Below are positions 31,932 to 36,872 of a stretch of 36,872 nt of DNA, piece by piece (within the stretch, counting starts at the first letter, position 1; every line of letters starts with the position of its first letter). Made by a program: the position numbers and the translations under genes. Under the pieces are notes generated by a model. That model was not told the origin of the DNA. It ran no database searches and worked only from the letters and a program-made list of their open reading frames with translations. Source of the DNA: Epilithonimonas tenax DSM 16811 (GTDB lineage Bacteria > Bacteroidota > Bacteroidia > Flavobacteriales > Weeksellaceae); assembly GCF_000428485.1 (NCBI RefSeq), contig NZ_AUAA01000033.1, forward strand, positions 1-36,872. Reading direction: 5' to 3'.

Positions 31932-32501
31932 ATGAATAAGATATTTTTACTTCTATTTTTTCTGATGTCCGTTTGTATATTTTCCCAAGTCAGTGTTTTT
32001 GAAGCAAAAAAAACCAATGACAGAGCCATCGTAGAAAAATTCATCCGAGACAATCCTAAACATCTTGCCGTTCCGGAGCTGCAAAGACGATTACCATCCT
32101 TGTCATACGGAAGTGGATCCTCTGCTGTTGCCAAACCGACAATCACACAAATGACGGAAAACAAAATTGAGAAAACGTCCAAAGTAGGAACCACTGCCGC
32201 CAAAGGCCAACCTTCTGAACAGGCAAAAAACACAGCTGCAATGCTCACCAGCCTCTTCAGCAATGATCCCAACAAAAAAGAAGTCATTGTACAATTTGTC
32301 AACAAATCCCAATGTGTCCTCATTATCAAAGTAAGCGGTAAAAAATTCTATAATCTAACGGTACCAGCTAATGGACAGAATTTCATTATGGTAGAAAAAG
32401 GAAGCTATAATGTGAGCACATCTATTTGTGACGCAGTTTACAATCAAAACAAAGCGCTTACAAAAGATGTCATCATCACACTGAACGGAGGTAAGAGATA
32501 A
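31932..32501 (+). CDS. DUF6759 domain-containing secreted protein
   Basis: 189 residues with a signal peptide ending VCIFSQ. A Lys/Thr-rich linker (60-95) leads to the conserved C-terminal beta domain (about 100-189): KKEVIVQFVNKSQCVLIIKV, FYNLTVPANGQNFIMVEKG and YNVSTSICDAVYNQNKALTK, with a cysteine pair. The same domain occurs in the broken gene at 23759-24217, so the genome has at least two copies. Function is unknown; the domain looks like a small surface-binding beta-sandwich. It is followed on the same strand by a secreted hypothetical 35 bp away. Confidence 0.75.
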   Translation: MNKIFLLLFFLMSVCIFSQVSVFEAKKTNDRAIVEKFIRDNPKHLAVPELQRRLPSLSYGSGSSAVAKPTITQMTENKIEKTSKVGTTAAKGQPSEQAKNTAAMLTSLFSNDPNKKEVIVQFVNKSQCVLIIKVSGKKFYNLTVPANGQNFIMVEKGSYNVSTSICDAVYNQNKALTKDVIITLNGGKR

Positions 32502-32536
32502 AAAAAATACAACATCAATTCCTAACAACATTTTTT

Positions 32537-33295
32537 TTGAGGTTACTCCCACTTATCATCATCCTCTGTTCAAGCTTATTTTTTTCTCAGAAAAGAATAA
32601 GTCTAGATTCTTTGCAGACCACAGACATTCAGGAATTATTAGGAGACGATTACAGCAATATCTATCTGTACAAGAATAAAGACCTCAGCTTTACAAAATA
32701 CGACTCTGTAGGAAAACAACTCGGGAAACTGATGTTGACATTCCCTTATAAGATCCAAAGCGTGACCAATCCGCTGAACATTGTGATGTTTTCCGAAAAC
32801 GCTCAGGAAATTAAATTCCTAGATCAGAATCTTAACGAAATACAAAAAATCAATCTCAGTACGACATTTGGATTTATCAGAGCGGTGTACGCAGAAGACC
32901 TACAATACGCTTGGATGCTGGATGAGAGCAACAAGACGCTTGTCCAGTATAACTTCCGCAGCCACTCCATGATCAGTTCTTTTCCATTTCATATTAATCT
33001 ACAATCACTGAAGGATTTTGTAGTTTATCATAACAGGATCTATCTGCTCCGCGAAAACACATTTGAGGTTTACACCACAAACGCCAAACTACTCTATTCT
33101 ATCACAATTTCCAAAGCAAGAAAATTGCGCCGAATCAATGATGACATTCTGATATTTGGAAGCCAGAGCGTCCAGAAATTTGATGGCAAAAACCTAACCG
33201 ATATTTTCAAAAACGAAAATGCAAAAATTGTGGATAAAAATAACGCCGGATTTTTGGCACTCATAAAAGACAAGCTTTATCTTTACACCAAATAA
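32537..33295 (+). CDS. Secreted hypothetical protein, propeller-like, TTG start
   Basis: The frame yields 252 residues if translation begins at TTG 32537, giving the signal peptide MRLLPLIIILCSSLFFSQ. No ATG or GTG precedes it in frame near enough, and later Met codons lie inside the mature protein. The mature part has repeated beta segments (FGFIRAVYAEDLQYAWMLDE, NLQSLKDFVVYHNRIYLLRE, INDDILIFGSQSVQKFDGKN) that look like propeller blades. I do not recognise the family beyond flavobacterial relatives. It lies between the DUF6759 gene and the deoxynucleoside kinase gene, in the same direction. Confidence 0.7.
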   Translation: MRLLPLIIILCSSLFFSQKRISLDSLQTTDIQELLGDDYSNIYLYKNKDLSFTKYDSVGKQLGKLMLTFPYKIQSVTNPLNIVMFSENAQEIKFLDQNLNEIQKINLSTTFGFIRAVYAEDLQYAWMLDESNKTLVQYNFRSHSMISSFPFHINLQSLKDFVVYHNRIYLLRENTFEVYTTNAKLLYSITISKARKLRRINDDILIFGSQSVQKFDGKNLTDIFKNENAKIVDKNNAGFLALIKDKLYLYTK

Positions 33296-33344
33296 TTGAT
33301 AGTCTGTAAATCATCAATGCTCGTACGACTTATGGTTTTTCCAT

Positions 33345-33358
33345 ATTATCATTTATCA
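33345..33358 (+). repeat. ATTATCATTTATCA leader motif, copy 2 (before the deoxynucleoside kinase gene)
   Basis: This is identical to the motif before parB and ftsY. It ends 28 bp before the kinase ATG, and a partial second unit ACTTATCAATCA follows. Confidence 0.55.
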
Positions 33359-33386
33359 ACTATAACTTATCAATCACAAACGAAGA

Positions 33387-34001
33387 ATGCATATCGCTGT
33401 TACAGGAAACATTGGCGCCGGGAAAACAACACTTACCACGATGTTGTCAAAACACTACAATTGGGAAGCACAATTTGAAGATGTAGATCACAATCCTTAT
33501 CTGGATGATTTTTACAGCGATATGTCCAAATGGAGTTTTGCGCTTCAGATTTATTTTCTGGGAAGCAGATTCCGTCAGGTGAAGGAGATCCGTGAGAGCG
33601 GCAAAAACGTCATCCAAGACAGAACCATCTACGAGGACGCCCATATCTTTGCAGAAAATCTTGCAGAGATGAACTTACTTTCCGAGCGCGATTTCAACAA
33701 TTATTTATCAGTTTTCAGGCTGATGAAAGACTTTGTTTCGGCACCGGATTTGCTAATCTATCTTCGCGCAGACGTACCCACTCTTGTGAGACAAATCTCC
33801 AAAAGAGGACGTGAATATGAGGCCGGAATCAGTATAGATTACCTATCAAAACTGAACAACAAGTACCAAAGCTGGATCGAAAACTACAAAGAAGGGAAAC
33901 TCCTCATCATCGATGTTGATAACCTGGATTTTGTAGAGAAACAAGAAGATTTTGGTTACATATTAGAAAGAATTGATGCAGAATTGAATGGTTTGTTTTA
34001 A
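33387..34001 (+). CDS. Deoxynucleoside kinase
   Basis: A 204-residue kinase of the dCK/dGK family: P-loop TGNIGAGKTTLTTML (residues 6-20), substrate residues in FEDVDHNPYLDDFY, the DRTIYEDAHIFAE block that carries the catalytic acid and Arg, and a lid RGREYEAGISIDYL. It phosphorylates deoxynucleosides for salvage; base preference cannot be read safely. It is preceded by a 91-bp gap with a repeated 14-nt motif and followed by an ArsC-like gene at 69 bp. Confidence 0.92.
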   Translation: MHIAVTGNIGAGKTTLTTMLSKHYNWEAQFEDVDHNPYLDDFYSDMSKWSFALQIYFLGSRFRQVKEIRESGKNVIQDRTIYEDAHIFAENLAEMNLLSERDFNNYLSVFRLMKDFVSAPDLLIYLRADVPTLVRQISKRGREYEAGISIDYLSKLNNKYQSWIENYKEGKLLIIDVDNLDFVEKQEDFGYILERIDAELNGLF

Positions 34002-34070
34002 ATTATTTTTGGCGAAATAATTGCACAGACCTCCAAGAAGAGAATCGCCAAATTTTAAATTTAAAGCATC

Positions 34071-34421
34071 ATGATAAAAGTAATCCACAACAACAGCTGC
34101 CCAAAATCAAAAGCTATTTTGGAGTATCTGGACGAGAATGATATTAAATTTCAAATCATTGATATCAAAAAAGATCCGTTGAGCCTTTTTGAATTGCGAA
34201 CTCTATTCAAAAAACTGAATAAAAAACCAAGCAGAATTTTGCGACATTCTACAGAACTGTATAAAAAATACTTTTCCAGTACAGAAATCGTGGATGATGA
34301 GCAAGCACTAGAAGTGATCGCTTTGAATCCAGAACTGATACAATGCCCTATTCTGATCAAAGGAAAGATCGCAATGATGGGAAACCCGTTGGAAAACGTG
34401 AAGTTCTTTATAGAAAATTAA
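34071..34421 (+). CDS. ArsC/Spx-family protein (arsenate reductase-like)
   Basis: A 116-residue thioredoxin-fold protein with the single N-terminal cysteine Cys10 in NNSCPKSKAILEYL and a C-terminal IQCPILIKGKIAMMGNPLEN. True arsenate reductases use the cysteine with nearby arginines. Here the later basic triplet is partly present (SRILRHS), so a role in arsenate reduction is possible but unproven; many homologues act in other redox tasks. No ars genes are nearby. It ends at a good terminator. Confidence 0.8.
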   Translation: MIKVIHNNSCPKSKAILEYLDENDIKFQIIDIKKDPLSLFELRTLFKKLNKKPSRILRHSTELYKKYFSSTEIVDDEQALEVIALNPELIQCPILIKGKIAMMGNPLENVKFFIEN

Positions 34422-34446
34422 GATTAAACCAGAGCGCACAGCTAAA

Positions 34447-34482
34447 AAAGGTGAATTACTAATGATCAGACATTTCACCTTT
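34447..34482 (+). terminator. Terminator after the ArsC-like gene
   Basis: AAAGGTGAA (34447-34455) pairs with TTCACCTTT (34474-34482) and is followed by GTTTTTT. Confidence 0.75.
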
Positions 34483-34509
34483 GTTTTTTATGAATTATTT
34501 TCAAAATAA

Positions 34510-34541
34510 TTTGTCTATCCGGAAAATATTCCTTTATTTTG
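34510..34541 (+). promoter_or_regulatory. Promoter of the rpmB-rpmG-DUF4295 unit
   Basis: TTTG (34510-34513) is followed after 21 nt by TATTTTG (34535-34541), close to the Bacteroidetes consensus but one base short in the -7 box. It lies 38 nt before rpmB and after the preceding terminator. Confidence 0.5.
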
Positions 34542-34579
34542 CACTCTCAAATATTCATTAGTCAAAAGAACATCGAGAT

Positions 34580-34828
34580 ATGTCAAGAATTTGCCAAATA
34601 ACAGGTAAGCGTGCAATGGTAGGAAACAACGTTTCCCACGCTAATAACAAAACGAAAAGACGTTTTGAAATTAATTTACTAGAGAAGAAATTTTTTCTTC
34701 CTGAGCAAGATAAATCAGTAACCCTGAAAGTGTCTGCACACGGATTGAGAATCATCAATAAGATTGGTATCGAGGAGGCGCTTGAAAGAGCCGCTAGAAA
34801 TGGATTTATTAAAAACACTACTAAGTAA
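34580..34828 (+). CDS. rpmB: 50S ribosomal protein L28
   Basis: The 82 residues begin [20 protein letters not shown] and contain [15 protein letters not shown] and [14 protein letters not shown], a complete L28. It is first in a three-gene unit; its stop overlaps the rpmG start as TAATG. The single cysteine at position 5 shows the zinc-free form. Confidence 0.97.
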   Translation: MSRICQITGKRAMVGNNVSHANNKTKRRFEINLLEKKFFLPEQDKSVTLKVSAHGLRIINKIGIEEALERAARNGFIKNTTK

Positions 34829-35010
34829 TGGCTAAAAAAGGTAACAGAGTTCAGGTAATTCTAGAATGTACTGAGCACAGAGAAAGCGGAGTAGCAGGAA
34901 TGTCAAGATACATTACTACAAAAAATAAAAAGAACACCACAGAAAGATTGGAGCTTAAAAAGTTCAATCCGGTTCTTAAGAAATATACTGTTCACAAAGA
35001 AATTAAGTAA
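34828..35010 (+). CDS. rpmG: 50S ribosomal protein L33
   Basis: The 60 residues start [20 protein letters not shown] and end with [17 protein letters not shown], typical L33. Only one cysteine (Cys14) is present, so the zinc-ribbon cysteine pairs of C+ L33 are lacking. Translationally coupled to rpmB and followed by the DUF4295 gene 19 bp on. Confidence 0.96.
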   Translation: MAKKGNRVQVILECTEHRESGVAGMSRYITTKNKKNTTERLELKKFNPVLKKYTVHKEIK

Positions 35011-35029
35011 TCTATAAAAATATTTTACA

Positions 35030-35185
35030 ATGGCAAAAAAAGTAGTAGCAACGCTTCAAGGTGGTGCTGGATCAAAAAAAATGACCAAAGTGATCAAAAT
35101 GGTGAAGTCTCATAAATCTGAAGCTTACGTTTTTGAAGAAAAAGTAATGAACGCAGACGAAGTTGAAGCTTATCTTAAAAAATAA
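35030..35185 (+). CDS. DUF4295 domain-containing small protein
   Basis: A 51-residue, very basic protein starting MAKKVVATLQGGAGSKKMTK and ending with EKVMNADEVEAYLKK. The DUF4295 family is restricted to Bacteroidota and almost always follows rpmB-rpmG. A ribosome-associated role is plausible from charge and context, but I cannot confirm it from the sequence. The stop lies 25 bp before the terminator hairpin that ends the unit. Confidence 0.88.
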   Translation: MAKKVVATLQGGAGSKKMTKVIKMVKSHKSEAYVFEEKVMNADEVEAYLKK

Positions 35186-35210
35186 CCATTCGACCGAATA
35201 CAATATAGAA

Positions 35211-35238
35211 AACTACTCTTTTCAAGGGTAGTTTTTTT
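35211..35238 (+). terminator. Terminator after the L28-L33-DUF4295 unit
   Basis: AACTACTCTT (35211-35220) pairs with AAGGGTAGTT (35224-35233) over the loop TTC, with one wobble pair, followed by a run of T. Confidence 0.8.
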
Positions 35239-35270
35239 GTTATATTTGTTTTCGGTAAAATCATGTATCG

Positions 35271-35284
35271 ATTATCATTTATCA
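35271..35284 (+). repeat. ATTATCATTTATCA leader motif, copy 3 (before ftsY)
   Basis: The third identical copy ends 11 bp before the ftsY ATG, and its last bases start a second unit (ATCATTTATATATCA). A TATATTTG -7-like box lies at 35241-35248, so the motif would sit in the ftsY 5' leader. Confidence 0.55.
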
Positions 35285-35295
35285 TTTATATATCA

Positions 35296-36249
35296 ATGAG
35301 TTGGTTTAAAAAAATATTCAAAAAAGAAGACAAGGAAACGCTTGACAAAGGATTAGAAAAATCCAGCCAAGGTTTTTTTGATAAAATATCCAGAGCTGTT
35401 GTCGGGAAAAACACCGTAGATGATGAAGTTCTTGATAACTTGGAAGAAGTGCTGATAGCTTCCGACGTAGGTGCAGAAACCACCATCAAAATCATCAAAA
35501 GAATAGAAGAACGTGTTGCAAGAGACAAATATGTCAACGTCAGCGAACTTGATGACATCCTGAAAGATGAAATATCAGGACTTTTACTAGAAAATCCACA
35601 TCTGAACACAGACAATATCGACACAAGCAAAAAACCATACGTTATTATGGTCGTCGGGGTCAATGGTGTTGGAAAAACGACAACGATTGGAAAACTAGCG
35701 CATCAGTTCAAATCCCAAGGACTGAAAGTGGTTCTTGGTGCAGCTGATACTTTCCGTGCGGCTGCAGTGGATCAATTGGTCATCTGGAGTGAGCGCGTGG
35801 GCGTTCCTATCGTAAAACAGGAAATGGGATCTGATCCTGCATCTGTAGCTTTTGATACGGTACAATCTGCGGTTGCCCAAAATGCTGATGTTGTTATCAT
35901 CGATACAGCGGGAAGGCTTCACAACAAAGTCAACTTGATGAATGAGCTTTCAAAGATAAAACGTGTGATGCAGAAGGTGATTCCAGATGCGCCTCACGAA
36001 GTTCTTTTGGTTCTTGATGGCTCTACGGGTCAAAATGCATTTGAACAGGCAAAACAGTTTACAGCCGCTACGGAGGTGACAGCTCTCGCAGTTACAAAAC
36101 TAGACGGAACGGCCAAAGGTGGTGTCGTCATCGGCATATCAGATCAGTTTCAAATTCCAGTAAAATATATCGGGGTGGGAGAAAAGATGCAGGATCTTCA
36201 AATTTTTAATGGCATGGAATTTGTAAATTCATTCTTCAGAAAGAGATAA
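35296..36249 (+). CDS. ftsY: Signal recognition particle receptor FtsY
   Basis: 317 residues with a short N-terminal basic start MSWFKKIFKKEDKET, the helical N domain (about 20-105) and the G domain. The GTPase motifs are GVNGVGKTTTIGKLA (G1), DTFRAAAVDQL, DTAGRLHNK (G3) and TKLDGTAKGG (G4). The closing GVGEKMQDLQIFNGMEFV is conserved. It docks ribosome-SRP complexes at the membrane. The frame is open to an earlier ATG at 35263, but those residues are the translation of repeat leader sequence; ATG 35296 with the basic MSWFKK start is preferred. Confidence 0.96.
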   Translation: MSWFKKIFKKEDKETLDKGLEKSSQGFFDKISRAVVGKNTVDDEVLDNLEEVLIASDVGAETTIKIIKRIEERVARDKYVNVSELDDILKDEISGLLLENPHLNTDNIDTSKKPYVIMVVGVNGVGKTTTIGKLAHQFKSQGLKVVLGAADTFRAAAVDQLVIWSERVGVPIVKQEMGSDPASVAFDTVQSAVAQNADVVIIDTAGRLHNKVNLMNELSKIKRVMQKVIPDAPHEVLLVLDGSTGQNAFEQAKQFTAATEVTALAVTKLDGTAKGGVVIGISDQFQIPVKYIGVGEKMQDLQIFNGMEFVNSFFRKR

Positions 36250-36284
36250 ACAAATCATACTATTAACATTAAAAAATTTAAACT

Positions 36285-36539
36285 ATGGGTATTTTAACAT
36301 GGATTATTTTCGGTCTTATCGCCGGAGCAATCGCAAAAGCAATCCACCCGGGCAATGATCCTGGAGGTTGGGTAGTGACAATTATTATTGGAATCTTGGG
36401 TGCAATGCTCGGAGGATGGATTGGCACGACATTGCTAAATATAGATGTAACTTCTTTCTGGAGTCCAATGAGTTGGCTATTAGCCATTGGAGGCTCTGTT
36501 CTTCTGTTATTTTTATACAGGATGGTCACAAATAAGTAA
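36285..36539 (+). CDS. GlsB/YeaQ/YmgE family stress membrane protein
   Basis: An 84-residue small membrane protein with three hydrophobic segments (about 2-20, 28-48, 62-80) and the family signature GLIAGAIAKAIHPGNDPGG. Proteins of the transglycosylase-associated/GlsB family are induced under stress; their function is not settled. It follows ftsY by 35 bp on the same strand and ends at a strong terminator. Confidence 0.9.
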   Translation: MGILTWIIFGLIAGAIAKAIHPGNDPGGWVVTIIIGILGAMLGGWIGTTLLNIDVTSFWSPMSWLLAIGGSVLLLFLYRMVTNK

Positions 36540-36581
36540 ACTAACATAATCGTTAATCAACAGCATTAGAAACATATTTTT

Positions 36582-36612
36582 AAAAAAGCGACAGAAATTC
36601 TGTCGCTTTTTT
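36582..36612 (+). terminator. Terminator after the GlsB-type gene
   Basis: A perfect 15-bp inverted repeat (36582-36596 with 36598-36612; core GCGACAGAA) ends in a run of T. Confidence 0.85.
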
Positions 36613-36679
36613 GTTACATCTTAATAAAAAACCTCTATATTTGATTTAAAATTAAATTAAGGCAACTCGTAGTGCATTA

Positions 36680-36871
36680 TCAAACTAATGCAATTTTAAT
36701 ATTATTCATTTTTCTATTAAATACAAAAACATTTACAAATTGAATGAAAGTTAATGCTGTTATTTTGCTCAATATCCTTGTTTTAAAACCTTCAAATGAT
36801 TTTGCGTAGTTGTTTCTGATTTTAAATTGGTCACAAAGCTGAGAGAATAATGTCTCTATTCTTTTTCTCGA
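36680..36871 (-). mobile_element. IS982-like transposase, C-terminal fragment (cut by window edge)
   Basis: Reading the minus strand from 36871 gives SRKRIETLFSQLCDQFKIRN, then NYAKSFEGFKTRILSKITAL and an end MNNIKIALV-TGA at 36682-36680. The RKRIETxFSQLCDQF...NYAK pattern is that of the C-terminal end of IS982-family transposases from Bacteroidetes. The remainder is outside the window. The inverted repeat of the element probably lies in the 20-30 bp after the stop (about 36650-36680), but its other end is needed to define it. Confidence 0.7.
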
Positions 36872-36872
36872 T

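Noticed and set aside
33296-33386. Short frame between the secreted hypothetical and the nucleoside kinase genes
   Set aside because: It overlaps the kinase in another frame and translates repeat-rich leader DNA. It is not a gene.
34071-34421. ArsC-like gene as evidence of an arsenic-resistance operon
   Set aside because: No arsR, arsB or acr3-type gene is nearby and the catalytic arginine pattern is only partly seen, so it is annotated as ArsC/Spx family only.

Overview
The window reads as chromosomal DNA of a Bacteroidota member of class Flavobacteriia, most likely family Weeksellaceae (Chryseobacterium or Epilithonimonas type). The reasons are low GC, type IX secretion (type B) C-terminal sorting domains, a Bacteroidetes-style tyrosine integrase, the small protein DUF4295 behind rpmB-rpmG, DUF5683 behind parAB, promoters of the TAnnTTTG type, and no encoded CCA on the tRNA. 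Both edges stop inside transposase genes (IS3 family on the left, IS982-like on the right). This suggests the window is a whole draft contig bounded by repeated insertion sequences.

Positions 1-2899 are a decayed accessory island next to tRNA-Asp. It holds a complete tyrosine integrase, a DUF3606 small protein, the amputated first 80 codons of a LigD-like 3'-phosphoesterase gene, and the remains of an OLD-nuclease plus UvrD-helicase pair. That pair has the gene order of Gabija/class 2 OLD defence systems; it carries a nonsense codon and was interrupted by the IS3 element. Unusual nested repeats lie between the integrase and the tRNA.

Positions 3111-9907 (minus strand) contain thioredoxin, a cysteine desulfurase and a four-gene set that matches polyprenyl-phosphoryl-arabinose synthesis as known from actinobacteria: UbiA-type phosphoribosyltransferase, DprE1-like oxidase, DprE2-like reductase and a HAD phosphatase. 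A 113-bp element with terminal inverted repeats sits exactly between dprE1 and dprE2. Two outer-membrane-type lipoproteins follow, an OmpA/glycine-zipper protein and a lipocalin-like protein.

Positions 10016-18429 (minus strand) carry the chromosome partition and envelope block: parA, parB, DUF5683, dapB, a large Bacteroidetes-type lepB, WbqC and an S8 protease, with a tonB-like gene upstream of parA. A strongly folded sequence follows the lepB stop codon. The parA-tonB interval contains a terminator made of two inverted DnaA-box 9-mers.

Positions 18609-31693 are mixed: a secreted aspartic protease with a PDZ domain, a flavobacterial membrane protein, GT2, recR, folA, a glutaminyl cyclase lipoprotein, a DUF6759 lipoprotein gene broken by one stop codon, trmB, and two large adhesin-like proteins exported by type IX secretion. 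The block ends with tsf, which stands apart from rpsB.

Positions 31932-36539 (plus strand) carry an intact DUF6759 paralogue, a secreted hypothetical with a TTG start, a deoxynucleoside kinase, an ArsC-like protein, rpmB-rpmG-DUF4295, ftsY and a GlsB-type membrane protein. A 14-nt motif recurs just upstream of parB, the nucleoside kinase gene and ftsY, always in the same orientation relative to the gene. I found no CRISPR array, rRNA or intact novel multi-gene system. The features most worth following are the dead defence pair, the arabinose-lipid cluster, the folded element behind lepB and the leader repeats.
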